Of a DNA stretch of 64,000 nt, positions 41,447 to 50,764 are shown piece after piece. Position numbers and translations under genes: made by a program. The stretch spans positions 124,001-188,000 of the forward strand of contig NZ_CP023701.1 in the NCBI RefSeq assembly GCF_008704535.1. Direction: 5' to 3'. Every line of letters begins with the position of its first letter. The stretch's first letter is position 1. The stretch comes from Streptomyces subrutilus. GTDB lineage: Bacteria; Actinomycetota; Actinomycetes; Streptomycetales; Streptomycetaceae. The notes below the pieces were generated by a model. That model ran no database searches. It was given only the letters and a program-made list of their open reading frames with translations, and was not told the origin of the DNA.

Positions 41447-44350
41447 TCACGCCGGGAAGGTCCGCTGGAGGCCCATCCGGTCGGTGCCCAGCTTCGTGTA
41501 GACCGACGACAGGAGTTCCGCGACGGACTGGGTGTCGAGGTGCATCTGCTTGGCGATGGCCGCGGCGTCGAGGCCCTGGGCGGCGTGCCGGGCCGCGGTG
41601 TGCTCCGCGATCGTCAAGGTGTCCTGTTCCGACGAGTAGAGCCGGCGCGGCCGCAGCCCGGCCGATGCGAGTTGGGTCCGCGCCCGGTCCACCAGGATGT
41701 CCGCGCCGCAGGCCGCGGCGGTCTCCATCCCGCGGTAGAGCTGCTGCGCGGCCAGGTGCGGGTCTCCCATCGTGTGCAGGGCGCTGCCGTGGTCGATGAG
41801 GGCGTGGGCCAGTTCGCAGGCGGCCGGGGACCTCTCCAGGTGTCCCACCGCCTCTTGCAGCAGCACCACCGCGTGCGCCGGATCCCTGGTCGCCGCCGAG
41901 ACGCGCAGGGCGTGGCCCATGGCGCTGGCCGCGCCGAACGCACGGGCCCGGGCCACCGCCTCGGTCGCCGTGGCGCGCGCCTGGTCCGGGTCGTGGGTGA
42001 GCTGGGCGAGGGCGAGGTCCAGCTGCCAGGAGCTCCACGACGGGTTGCGGGTGCCCCGGAGGTCGAGTCGTTTGCCGGCCGCCACCAGGTGCTGCTCCGC
42101 CTCCTCGATCCGGTCCTGGGCCAGCAGCAGCTTGCCCCAGACCGCTTGGGGGTCCGGGTAGACGACGGCCTTCGGGAACCCCTCGGCGAGCTTGTAGGTA
42201 CGGGCGACCTTCTGGGCCTCGGTGACGTTCCCCCGCGCGAGCAGCGTCTCGATGAGGGTGCCGATCGCGTACCACTGCGCGGGGATGCCGTGCCCTATGC
42301 GGTCGGCGATCTGCAGGCCGTTGCGCACGAAGTCCTCGGCCTCGGCGAGCCGGCCGCGCCGGTAGCGGACGTAGCCGAGCAGGGTGTACACGAACGACAG
42401 GTGGGCGCCGCGCCAGCCCTTCGCCTCGAATTCGACGATGCCGGTGTTGAAGAGCTCCTCGGCGCGGCCGGGCTGGTCGCAGTACATGAGGGTGACGGCG
42501 ACGACGGCCGGCACCTCGAATCCGAAGTCCTGGTCGGTCCAGCTCATGCCGCCGTCCAGGGCCTGCTCCGCGTAGGCCAGTGCGGTCGCGGCGGATTCGC
42601 CGCGCATCGCGGCGTCCCAGGCGCGCAGGCCAAGGATGTGCCGCTCGGGCAGGCCCCGTCCGGTGAGCCGCTTGGCGAACTGGGCGAGGAGTCGGGACCG
42701 GGCCGGTGAGTTCTCCTCGTCGACCCGGACCGAGTTCCACTTGAACTGCTCGGCCTGCATGCGCAGTCGGGTGCGGGAGCTGGTGGCGCGACGCGCCTCG
42801 TCGGCGAGGACGCCCGACGCCGCGGCCAGTTCGCCGGTGTAGGCGAGGGCCTGGGCGAGCCGGTACGTGATCGCCTCGCGCAGCGCCTGGTCGGTCCTGG
42901 GCTCTTCCAGGGCCGTCCTGAGCTGGTTGATGGTGGTGCCGGGATCGTGCAGCAGGTTGGCGGAGCCGAGTTCGAAGAGCACTTCGGCCCGGTCCTCCAT
43001 CTCCGGGGGTTCGCGGAGCGCTCGGGCCAGGTAGCGCCGGGCCGCGTCGGGCGCCCCCGCGGAGAAGCTGTCGCGCGCGGCCTGGCGGAGCTGCTGCACG
43101 ACCCAGGGGTCGCCCTCGGGGTGCATCTCCAGCAGGTGGCGGGCGGCGGCCGCGGCTCCGTGTCCGTCGTCGACCAGGGCCTGTGCGGCCATGCCGTGCA
43201 TGGCGACGCGCACGCCGGGCGGGATGGAGCGGTACACGGCGGTGGCGATGAGGGGGTGGAAGAAGTCCACGACCTCCTTGCGCCGCACGCTGGTGAGGAC
43301 CGTCAGGATGCGCGCGGCGCGCAGTTGCTCGATGGCCTGTGCGGCCTGTGCCTCGCCGAGGGCCGCGACGTTTCCGATGATGGTGATCGGGACGGCCGTG
43401 CCCAGGACGGCGGCGGCCCAGGCGAGTCGGACGGTGGAGGGGCCGAGTTGTTCGATGCGGTCGATGAGTCCGCTGCCCTTGACCGCGGACGCGAGGTCGC
43501 GCAGTTGGGGGATGTCCTCTTGGTGGGGCTTGATCCCCCGGTCGCGGCCCTTCATCGCCAACTCGACGACTTCGAAGGGGTTTCCGCCGGTGATGGCCCA
43601 GCATTCCCGGCAGAAGACGTCGTCGGCGCTTTCGCCGAGGGTGTCGCGCACGATGCGGGCCACGGCGCTCGTGGAGAGCGAGGCCAGTTCGTGCGGGCGG
43701 ATGCCCTGGCGTCCCATCAGGGCGCGCAGCGAGGCGGCGTCGGCGGGGATCTCGTCGGGGCGGCAGGCCACGATGATGAGCATGGCCAGTTCTTCGGCGC
43801 GGGCGGCGAAGGCGGTCAGCCAGGCCAGGGACTCCGCGTCCGCCCAGTGGGCGTCGTCGAGGAACAGGACGACGGGGGCGCCGCTGCGCACCGTGAGGTG
43901 GGTGACGACCCAGTCCAGTCCGTCGCGCACGCCCTGCGGGTCGGGTGCGGCGGGGCCCTTCGGGGCGGCGGTCAGCCCGAGTGCGGGGGCGACGATGCCG
44001 TACCAGGTGCCCAGGACGTCGCGGCGTTCGTCTTCGCTCATGGCGGCGAACGTCGGCTGGATGAGCTGGCGCATCACGTGGAACGGGACTTGCCGCTCCT
44101 GCTCTCCGCCCCGGGCGAACAGGACGGTGCAGCCGCGCTCGACGGCGTGCCGTCGGGCTTCGGCGAGCAGGGTGGTCTTGCCGATGCCGGCCGCTCCGGC
44201 GAAGGTCAGGACCCCGCCCCGGCGGGTGCCCGGTCCCTTGTCCGTCGCGCCGTACAGGTCGCTGACGGCCCGGTGGATCGCGAGAATTTCGTTTTCCCGT
44301 TCGAGCAGGGGCTGTGAAGCCCATCCTCTCGGTTCCGTGACGTGTGTCAT
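41447..44350 (-). CDS. LAL-family LuxR transcriptional regulator
   Basis: A 967-residue large ATP-binding LuxR-type regulator. Walker A GAAGIGKTT is at residues 52-60, Walker B VVLFLDDAHWAD near 165, a central helical TPR-like region spans about 350-850, and the C-terminal LuxR HTH is LDAAAIAKQMHLDTQSVAELLSSVYTKLG. LAL proteins are pathway activators of polyketide and terpene clusters and integrate ATP or sugar signals. The ATG at 44350 follows GGAGGGGGCAGTA. It lies 190 bp downstream of the P450/terpene cyclase genes in the same orientation, and probably regulates that locus. The region upstream has an AT-rich AGTTATTAATGC stretch that could be its promoter. Confidence 0.92.
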   Translation of the reverse strand: MTHVTEPRGWASQPLLERENEILAIHRAVSDLYGATDKGPGTRRGGVLTFAGAAGIGKTTLLAEARRHAVERGCTVLFARGGEQERQVPFHVMRQLIQPTFAAMSEDERRDVLGTWYGIVAPALGLTAAPKGPAAPDPQGVRDGLDWVVTHLTVRSGAPVVLFLDDAHWADAESLAWLTAFAARAEELAMLIIVACRPDEIPADAASLRALMGRQGIRPHELASLSTSAVARIVRDTLGESADDVFCRECWAITGGNPFEVVELAMKGRDRGIKPHQEDIPQLRDLASAVKGSGLIDRIEQLGPSTVRLAWAAAVLGTAVPITIIGNVAALGEAQAAQAIEQLRAARILTVLTSVRRKEVVDFFHPLIATAVYRSIPPGVRVAMHGMAAQALVDDGHGAAAAARHLLEMHPEGDPWVVQQLRQAARDSFSAGAPDAARRYLARALREPPEMEDRAEVLFELGSANLLHDPGTTINQLRTALEEPRTDQALREAITYRLAQALAYTGELAAASGVLADEARRATSSRTRLRMQAEQFKWNSVRVDEENSPARSRLLAQFAKRLTGRGLPERHILGLRAWDAAMRGESAATALAYAEQALDGGMSWTDQDFGFEVPAVVAVTLMYCDQPGRAEELFNTGIVEFEAKGWRGAHLSFVYTLLGYVRYRRGRLAEAEDFVRNGLQIADRIGHGIPAQWYAIGTLIETLLARGNVTEAQKVARTYKLAEGFPKAVVYPDPQAVWGKLLLAQDRIEEAEQHLVAAGKRLDLRGTRNPSWSSWQLDLALAQLTHDPDQARATATEAVARARAFGAASAMGHALRVSAATRDPAHAVVLLQEAVGHLERSPAACELAHALIDHGSALHTMGDPHLAAQQLYRGMETAAACGADILVDRARTQLASAGLRPRRLYSSEQDTLTIAEHTAARHAAQGLDAAAIAKQMHLDTQSVAELLSSVYTKLGTDRMGLQRTFPA

Positions 44351-44540
44351 TACTGCCCCCTCCTGCGCGTGCGGCCGAGTGTACGACCCGGGGGCGAGAA
44401 GTTGCTGCTTAAAGTTATTAATGCGGACTCTCACCACTCGTACGGGCACAATCCTGTACCCTCGGCTGACTTCATTTCGATGCAGTGTTAAAGGATTGGC
44501 GGGTTTCCCCCTCAGAAACGAGCGGAAACGGCCGTTTCCG

Positions 44541-45893
44541 TCAACGCCGCGGTACGGGAATCATCGGCAGCTCGCTCGGCTGGGGAATGCCGGCCGGGAC
44601 CTGGCGGACCGTCACCCCCGGAGCCGGGACCAGTCGCCACGAGGACGCCACCGTGGCCAGCGCGGTCAGGATCTCCGCCACGGCGAAGGTGTCGCCTATG
44701 CACTTGTGCTGGCCCGCCCCGAAGGGGACGTACCGGTGGTCGCGCGGGCGGTCCTTCGCACCCTCCAGCCAGCGGTCCGGATCGAAGACCGTCGGATCGC
44801 GGAAGAGCGCGGGGTCCCGGTGCAACGCGTACGGGCTGTAGGCGACTTCGGCGCCGGCCGGGATGGCGACGCCGCCCAGGGTGAGCGGGACGAGGGCGCG
44901 CCGGGTGAAGAGCAGCGGCGAGTGGAGCCGCAGGGCCTCCTGGAAGACGCTGTTCGTGTACGTCAGGGCGGAGAGCTGCTCGGGGCGTACGGGTCCGGCG
45001 CCCACCACGGCGTCGACCTCGGCGTGCATGCGCGCCTCCACCTCGGGATGGCGGCCGAGTTCGTGGAAGACCCAGGCCAGGGTGGTCGCCGAGGTCTCCG
45101 TACCGGCGAACATGATGGCGATCACCTCGTCCCGGACCTGTTCGGGGCTCATGGTGGTGCCCGTCTCGGCGTCGACGCTGGAGAGCAGCATGGACAGCAG
45201 GTCGCTGCGGTCCTCCCCCGCGGCCACGTACTGCGCGATCACCTGGTCGATGATCTGGCGCAGGCGGGCCGCGGCGGTGTCGAACCTGCGGTTGAGCGGT
45301 ATGGGGAGCCGGTCGAGGGCCTTGGGCATGACCGCCCGTACGAGCATGCCCTCCAGGACGACGGGCAGCGAGCGGTGCACCTCGGCGACGGCGGGGCGGC
45401 TCAGGTCCCCCGAGAAGATCATCTCGGCGACCGAGGCGAGCGCGTACCGGCGGGTCTCGGTGATCATCGAGACGGCGCGGCCGGCCGTCCAGGACGCGGT
45501 CATCTCGTCGGCCTGCCGGCCCATCACCGCCGCGTACTCCGCGATGTGGTTGCGGTGGAAGGCCGGCTGGATCATCCGCCGCTGCTTGCGGTGGAAGTCG
45601 CCGTCGGTCGTCACCAGCCCGTTGCCGAACATCGGGCGGAGCCGGTCGAAGACCCTGCCGCGGCCGAACTTCTGCGCCTGCTGGACCAGTACGGCGTGGA
45701 CGTGGTCCGGGCTCGTGAGGACGTGCACGGGCCACGTCCCGATGTCGAGCCGCACCACCTCTCCGTGGTCCCGCAGGGATTCCAGGAACGCGATCGGCTC
45801 CCGCCACAGGGGCAGTGCGTGACCCAGGAGGGGTAACCGACCCGGCACCACGGGGGCGTTGACCGCAGTGCCGTCCTGCTCGACTCGTGCCAT
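44541..45893 (-). CDS. Cytochrome P450 of the terpene locus
   Basis: A 450-residue P450 with I-helix IMFAGTETSATTLAWVF, ExxR in FQEALRLHS, and heme loop FGAGQHKCIGDTFA. The N-terminal GRLPLLGHALPLWREPIAFL and the HxxCIGD heme motif resemble P450s that oxidise sesquiterpenes (CYP170/CYP183-like). It lies directly after the terpene cyclase gene: an in-frame ATG at 45911 overlaps the cyclase stop (ATGA), but the ATG at 45893 has GGGAGTCGG upstream and is preferred. It is expected to hydroxylate or oxidise the cyclase product. Confidence 0.92.
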   Translation of the reverse strand: MARVEQDGTAVNAPVVPGRLPLLGHALPLWREPIAFLESLRDHGEVVRLDIGTWPVHVLTSPDHVHAVLVQQAQKFGRGRVFDRLRPMFGNGLVTTDGDFHRKQRRMIQPAFHRNHIAEYAAVMGRQADEMTASWTAGRAVSMITETRRYALASVAEMIFSGDLSRPAVAEVHRSLPVVLEGMLVRAVMPKALDRLPIPLNRRFDTAAARLRQIIDQVIAQYVAAGEDRSDLLSMLLSSVDAETGTTMSPEQVRDEVIAIMFAGTETSATTLAWVFHELGRHPEVEARMHAEVDAVVGAGPVRPEQLSALTYTNSVFQEALRLHSPLLFTRRALVPLTLGGVAIPAGAEVAYSPYALHRDPALFRDPTVFDPDRWLEGAKDRPRDHRYVPFGAGQHKCIGDTFAVAEILTALATVASSWRLVPAPGVTVRQVPAGIPQPSELPMIPVPRR

Positions 45894-45907
45894 GGACCGA
45901 CTCCCTG

Positions 45908-47017
45908 TCATGCCACCCAGACCAGGTCCGGGCGGGTGTACGCAGACTCCAGCCCGGCAGCGAACCGTTCGTCGCTGTACCGCGTGCACTCGTAACGCTG
46001 CCACAGATCCGCGCCGATGATCCAGTCTTCGTAACTGCGCACGCACCGGGCGACGTCGGCGCGAATGGCCCCGTCCGTCTCCCCGCGCGCGTCCAGGGTC
46101 TCGAAGAGGAGCCGCTCTCCGGTCAGGAAGTCCTCGATGCGGGCCTGGATCCGGTTCTCGACGGCCCGGACGCCGTCGGCGAGCGAGCACCCCTCCCAGG
46201 AGGCGATGAGGGAGACCAGGTTGTTGTTGTCCCCGCAGGAGTACTCCTTCGGGAGCGAGAAGACGTCGTTGCCCCACGAGATCACGTCCACGGCGCTCGC
46301 GATGAGCGCCTTGAATTCGGGGAGGTCGTGGATGCGCTGCGGCAGGTCGATGCCGAGGCCGGCCTCCACCATGTCCATCATCGGGAGCATCTGGGAGCTG
46401 TGCCGGCGCATGAGGATGTACTCGTCGACCGACGGCCGCCCGACCGTGCCGCGGTTGCCCGCCTCCTGGTCGAGGGAGTGGAGCATGAGCGGGACGTGTG
46501 CCCGGTAGCGGGCGGCGGTGCCCTCGGACATCCCGGCCAGGATGCGGTCGCAGACGTCGACGAACCCGCTCACCAGTGGATTGCGGCGCGCTCCGGCCCC
46601 TTGCGCCGCTCGGGCCCCCTGCGTCTGCCGGGCCCTGCGGGCCCCCTGGGTGTCCGGCGTCCCCGGCGCCTCCGGGGTCCCACCGGTCTCCAGGTGCTCG
46701 GTGATCGCACCGACCACGGGGCGCCAGGCCTCCAGTTCCCCCGTCCTGATGAGGTGGTCGTGCTGGTCGTCGAGAACGAAGGACCAGGCCATCCATTCGG
46801 CGAGCAGGGCCACCGTCTCGTAGGGCACTTCACCGCTCACCCGGCCGGCGAGGTGGCCGAAACCAATTCCCGCGAACTGCTCCACGGCGTCGGTGACGAG
46901 CTCGTGGCGCACCGCCCAGGACGTGGCGTCGGCATTGGCGCGTGCGGCGAGCGGGTGCTTGGAGTTCCCGAAGGGGAGGTGAAAATCAGGAACAGAGAAA
47001 GAGTTGAGCTGGGTCAT
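45908..47017 (-). CDS. Class I terpene cyclase (sesquiterpene-synthase-like)
   Basis: A 369-residue bacterial terpene synthase. The Mg-binding acidic motif is DDQHD (83-87), the NSE/DTE motif is NDVFSLPKE (250-258) and the terminal RY pair is in RYECTRY near residue 345. It therefore ionises an isoprenyl diphosphate, most likely farnesyl diphosphate by size and motif type; the product cannot be told. An extra Ala/Gly/Arg/Gln-rich loop (about residues 112-146) is not usual in the family. AGGGGGATCA precedes the ATG at 47017. It is translationally coupled to the P450, and no prenyltransferase gene is nearby. Confidence 0.93.
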   Translation of the reverse strand: MTQLNSFSVPDFHLPFGNSKHPLAARANADATSWAVRHELVTDAVEQFAGIGFGHLAGRVSGEVPYETVALLAEWMAWSFVLDDQHDHLIRTGELEAWRPVVGAITEHLETGGTPEAPGTPDTQGARRARQTQGARAAQGAGARRNPLVSGFVDVCDRILAGMSEGTAARYRAHVPLMLHSLDQEAGNRGTVGRPSVDEYILMRRHSSQMLPMMDMVEAGLGIDLPQRIHDLPEFKALIASAVDVISWGNDVFSLPKEYSCGDNNNLVSLIASWEGCSLADGVRAVENRIQARIEDFLTGERLLFETLDARGETDGAIRADVARCVRSYEDWIIGADLWQRYECTRYSDERFAAGLESAYTRPDLVWVA

Positions 47018-47716
47018 TGATCCCCCTAAATAAGAAAGCCTTGTCCACCAATACCAGCTCAATATGTCGTCGTGTGCGCTGCGAGCCGGATCACACCCCT
47101 CTAGTGCAGCATTCGTCACGGTGGCACACCACGCCCGACGAAACCAATCCGGTCGCGGAACGACCAGATCGCGCCGACGCTCGACCACATCAGGCCACCC
47201 CTGGGCCAATTAACCCTCAGGGCGGAGCGCACTGTCAATGTAGGGTGAGAGAAGATGCTGCATTCATCCTGAAAATACCGAACGTGTATTCACGATGAAT
47301 ATGCGTTCGGCATGTTCGGCGCGCTCGCACGTCTGGCCGGATGATGCCGGACAGTGACAGCCTCGATCTTCCCTTGCGAACCCCCGCCCCCCGCACCGGC
47401 CATGAGTCTCTTCCGGCCACAGATGTGCACGTCACGCCCCCGCACCGGCGAAGTGCGGCCCCGGCGGCCTCCGACCTCGCCCGACCCGGCGCCGGGGGCC
47501 CTCGCGCCCCGATGCCGCGGGGACCGGGCGCGACCCTTGGGGCCGGGCCCGGGCGAGGCTCCCTCCGGCGAGAAGTCCTGTTCACGTACGGGGCGAGGTT
47601 GTGAAGGTCTCGTGACGGCCGCACCCGTGACGGTCGCGGAAGTGGCCGAAGAGCGTCCTGGCTTCGGCGGCCGCTCCCTACACTGCGTCGGGACGCGGCC
47701 GTCCGGGAGGGGGAAC
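47018..47716. other. Gene-free regulatory spacer upstream of the terpene cyclase
   Basis: About 700 bases with lower GC near both ends. It contains a 31-bp imperfect palindrome (reported separately) and the AT-rich leader of the cyclase gene. No gene is supported. Confidence 0.5.
47279..47309. promoter_or_regulatory. 31-bp imperfect palindrome
   Basis: CGAACGTGTATTC (47279-47291) and GAATATGCGTTCG (47297-47309) match as inverted repeats at 11 of 13 positions around a 5-bp centre, in an AT-rich island 260 bp upstream of the terpene cyclase. It is probably an operator; the binding protein is unknown. Confidence 0.55.
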
Positions 47717-48124
47717 ATGATCGGGTGCCGTCCTTCCGGACCCGGCGACGGCCGGGAGTCCGATGTCCTGGGCCCCTACCTGGAGTTGCTGCGGGCCCGG
47801 TTGACCGGTGACCGGTTCGAGCTGCTGATCCGGGCCGTCGAGACCACCTGCACCCTCCTGGGGGACGACCCCGGGCCCGTGCTGGAGGTTCCCGCGGAGA
47901 GCCGCCTCGCCCCCGCATTGCAGCGCGAGTACCTCTCCCTCATCGCCGTCATGGTCACGGGCCACCTCGACCACCACCTGGTCGAGGTCCTCTCCCCCGA
48001 CGGCGACCGGGGGTGGGCCGTCGTGGAGGACGCCCGCGACCGGCACGCGCGGGCGGCCGAGCGGTCCTGGATCGACGCGGAGCTCGACGGCATCGCACGC
48101 GCCGGAGGCTCCGCCGCGTCCTGA
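47717..48124 (+). CDS. Hypothetical protein (135 residues)
   Basis: ATG preceded by GGAGGGGGAAC. A soluble, leucine- and acid-rich helical protein (YLELLRARLTGDRFELLIRAVE, then LSLIAVMVTGHLDHHLVEVL). No family recognised. It stands between the terpene locus and the convergent MFS gene and has normal codon use. Confidence 0.6.
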   Translation: MIGCRPSGPGDGRESDVLGPYLELLRARLTGDRFELLIRAVETTCTLLGDDPGPVLEVPAESRLAPALQREYLSLIAVMVTGHLDHHLVEVLSPDGDRGWAVVEDARDRHARAAERSWIDAELDGIARAGGSAAS

Positions 48125-48182
48125 CGCCGCATCGGATCCGCGTCCTCGCACCCCGGCCGACCGTACGGGTGCGCGCCTCGCG

Positions 48183-49730
48183 CTACGCGGAGCGGCGACG
48201 ACCACGACGGCGACTGCCACCGGGGCCACGGCTGCGCCCGGACGCGAGGACGGCGAGCGCGAGGCCCAGGAGGAGCGCGGCGACGGCGAACGTGGTCCGC
48301 GTCCCTTCCGCGACGGCCGCGGGGCCCGCCTGCGCCACGTCACGCGTCCCCGACGCCACTGCGAACACGGCGCCCATGACGGACGCGCCGGTGACCAGTC
48401 CGAGGTTGCGGGACAGGTTGAGCAGGCCGGAGGTGACGCCCCGCTCGGCCGGGTCCGTGTCCGCCATCACGGCGGTGTTGTTGGCCGTCTGGAAGACCGC
48501 GTAGCCGGCCGTGACCACGACCAGGGGGGCGAGGTAGCCCCCTGCACCGAACTCCGCCGGGGCCAGCGCCAGGCCGCAGGAGCCCGCCACCATGGCGACG
48601 AGCCCCGCGCCGGTCGTCCGCCGGGCGCCGAAGCGGTCGGCGACGCGCCCGGCGGGCACACCGGCCAGCGCGGCGACGAGCGGGCCGACGGACAGGACGG
48701 CGCCGACGCCGGCGGGGGCCAGACCGAGCGCCCGGGACAGATGGAACGGCCCGACGACCAGGGTCGCCATCATCACCGTCGAGACGAGCGCGCTCATCGC
48801 GAGGCTCGCCCGCAGTGCCGGATCGCGCAGGCTCGCCGGCCGGACCAGCGGTGCGGCCGCTCTCGCCTCGGCCCGTACGAAGAGGGCGGCTCCGGTGCCG
48901 GCGACCAGCAACAGGGCCGCGGTGCGCAGCCCGAAGCCGCCGCTCCCGGAGGTCATGGCGAGTGCGTACGCACCGAGCGTCAGCGCGAGCAGCAGCGTGC
49001 CCCGGTAGCCGAAGCGGTGGTCGAGACGATGGCCCGAGCCGGGTCGGCCGGCCGCGGGGTCGCGCCGGTCGACGGGCAGGTGGCGGTGGGCGAGGAGGAG
49101 GGTCGCGATGCCGAGAGGCACGTTGACCAGGAAGATCGCCCGCCAGCCCGGTCCGGAGAGGAGGGCGCCGCCGAGCGAGGGGCCCAGTGCGGTGCCGATC
49201 GCGGACATGGTGCCGAGGAGGCCCATCGCGGCGCCGGTCCGCTCCTTGGGGACGCTCTCGCCGACGAACGCCATCGTGAGCGCCATCATGGCGGCCGCGC
49301 CCAGCCCCTGCGCCACCCGGGCGGCGATCAGCAGAGACAGCGTCGGCGCACCGCCGCACAGCGCCGAGGCCAGCGTGAAGAGGAGGATCCCGGCGAGGAG
49401 CAGCCGTTTGCGGCCGACGAGGTCGCCGAGCCGTCCGACACCGACGATGACGGTGGTGAGGGCGAGGAGGTAGGCCAGCACGACCCACTGGACCCGGTGG
49501 AAGGGGGCGTCGAACTCCTGCGTCAGCGTGGGCAGTCCCACGTTGGCGATGCTCGTGCCGAGCGAGGAGAGCAGCACGGACAGGGAGAGCGCGGCCAGCG
49601 CCCACCGGGGCGAGGCCGCCGGTGGCGGGCTCGCGTCCGGGGCCCGGTCGGGTGCGGGGTTCAACGGTGTGGTGCGGTCGTGTCCGGCGCGGTCCGCGCT
49701 CGCGGGGTCGGGGGCCTGGTGTGTGGTCAT
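48183..49730 (-). CDS. MFS drug exporter (DHA2/EmrB-QacA type, 14 TM)
   Basis: A 515-residue membrane transporter. After a 45-residue Pro/Ala-rich N-terminus come about 14 hydrophobic segments. Motif A GRLGDLVGRKRLLLAG and motif C region MSAIGTALGPSLGGALL identify a proton-driven drug exporter. The C-terminus is Arg/Gly-rich and cytoplasmic. The ATG at 49730 lacks a strong ribosome site. It is divergent from an XRE-cupin regulator with a shared palindrome, so it is probably repressed by that protein and induced by a substrate. Confidence 0.92.
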   Translation of the reverse strand: MTTHQAPDPASADRAGHDRTTPLNPAPDRAPDASPPPAASPRWALAALSLSVLLSSLGTSIANVGLPTLTQEFDAPFHRVQWVVLAYLLALTTVIVGVGRLGDLVGRKRLLLAGILLFTLASALCGGAPTLSLLIAARVAQGLGAAAMMALTMAFVGESVPKERTGAAMGLLGTMSAIGTALGPSLGGALLSGPGWRAIFLVNVPLGIATLLLAHRHLPVDRRDPAAGRPGSGHRLDHRFGYRGTLLLALTLGAYALAMTSGSGGFGLRTAALLLVAGTGAALFVRAEARAAAPLVRPASLRDPALRASLAMSALVSTVMMATLVVGPFHLSRALGLAPAGVGAVLSVGPLVAALAGVPAGRVADRFGARRTTGAGLVAMVAGSCGLALAPAEFGAGGYLAPLVVVTAGYAVFQTANNTAVMADTDPAERGVTSGLLNLSRNLGLVTGASVMGAVFAVASGTRDVAQAGPAAVAEGTRTTFAVAALLLGLALAVLASGRSRGPGGSRRRGRRRSA

Positions 49731-49761
49731 GGCGGGGAGCGTGCACCGGTCGGGCCGCCAC

Positions 49762-49777
49762 GGCAATTATCGTTGCC
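49762..49777. promoter_or_regulatory. GGCAA-N6-TTGCC operator between MFS and XRE-cupin genes
   Basis: Inverted repeat GGCAA (49762-49766)/TTGCC (49773-49777) in the 78-bp divergent promoter region, followed by CAATTCC. A probable binding site of the XRE-cupin protein. Confidence 0.55.
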
Positions 49778-49808
49778 AATTCCGGGACGGGCGGGATGGA
49801 ATGCGGTC

Positions 49809-50411
49809 ATGGACACCACGCCGCCCTCGCCTCCGCCCCCGCCGTACCAGGCGGTCCTCGACGAAGTCGCGCCCAGGTTGCGCCGGCTGCGCGCCCGGCG
49901 CGGCCTGACCCTGGCCGCGCTCTCCGCGGAGACCGGGATCTCCAAGAGCACCCTGTCCCGGCTCGAATCCGGGCAGCGCCGCCCCAGCCTGGAGCTGCTG
50001 CTCCCGCTCGCCGGGGTGTACCAGGTGCCCTTGGACGACCTGGTCGGCGCCCCCGAGGTGGGTGACCCGCGGGTGCGGCTGACGTCGCATCCGTTGGCGA
50101 GGGGCGGTACGTTCGTCCCCCTCACCCGGACTCCCGGACCGCTCCAGGCGTACAAGATGATCATCACGGACCGGGGTGACGCCCCGGACCACCGGACGCA
50201 CGAGGGCTACGAGTGGCTGTACGTGCTCGACGGCCGCCTGCGGCTCGTCATCGGCGAGCACGATCTGGTCCTCGGCCCCGGCGAGGCGGCCGAGTTCGAC
50301 ACCCGCGTGCCGCACTGGTTCAGCAGCGCGGACGGCCGGCCGGTGGAGATCCTGAGCCTGTTCGGCCGGCAGGGGGAGCGCATGCACGTCCGTGCGAAGC
50401 CCCTCACCTGA
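49809..50411 (+). CDS. XRE-family regulator with cupin sensor
   Basis: A 200-residue regulator: HTH at residues 20-75 (LRARRGLTLAALSAETGISKSTLSRLESG) and a C-terminal cupin_2 barrel (EGYEWLYVLDGRLRLVIGEHD, then GEAAEFDTRVPHWF). Such proteins sense a small ligand or metal through the cupin. It is divergent from an MFS exporter and probably controls it. The ATG at 49809 has a weak upstream GGGATGG. Confidence 0.92.
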   Translation: MDTTPPSPPPPPYQAVLDEVAPRLRRLRARRGLTLAALSAETGISKSTLSRLESGQRRPSLELLLPLAGVYQVPLDDLVGAPEVGDPRVRLTSHPLARGGTFVPLTRTPGPLQAYKMIITDRGDAPDHRTHEGYEWLYVLDGRLRLVIGEHDLVLGPGEAAEFDTRVPHWFSSADGRPVEILSLFGRQGERMHVRAKPLT

Positions 50412-50435
50412 CCGCGGCCGTCGCACGACCCCTCG

Positions 50436-50618
50436 TCACGCGACGGCCTGGGCTCCGTCCTGTTCGGGCGCCACGACCAGGAAGGCGTCCCGTTCCAGGT
50501 CCATGACGACGCTGGCCGGCTGCCCCTGCGCCCTGCGTTGCGCGGCGTACTCCTCCGCCGGCCAACTGCCGTGCGGTCCCCCGGCGGGGAAGAATTCGAG
50601 AACCTTGGTACCCGTCAT
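50436..50618 (-). CDS. Small hypothetical protein (60 residues)
   Basis: Starts at ATG 50618 after GGAGGTGTCGGCA. Sequence MTGTKVLEFFPAGGPHGSWP at the N-terminus, then EEYAAQRRAQGQPASVVMDL and FLVVAPEQDG. It is a compact soluble peptide of mixed composition with no recognised motif. Too small to assign; retained because ribosome site and composition look genuine. Confidence 0.6.
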   Translation of the reverse strand: MTGTKVLEFFPAGGPHGSWPAEEYAAQRRAQGQPASVVMDLERDAFLVVAPEQDGAQAVA

Positions 50619-50764
50619 TGCCGACACCTCCAGCGCCCTGCGCGTCCACTGCGTTTCCCGCGTATGCCCCTGGAACGGGCGGCCATTCCCCCGGGGGTGG
50701 CCGGCCGCGGCACCGAGCGGGGCGGGGCCCGGGGGCGGCTGCGGGGGCGTGCGGGCGGTCCGGT

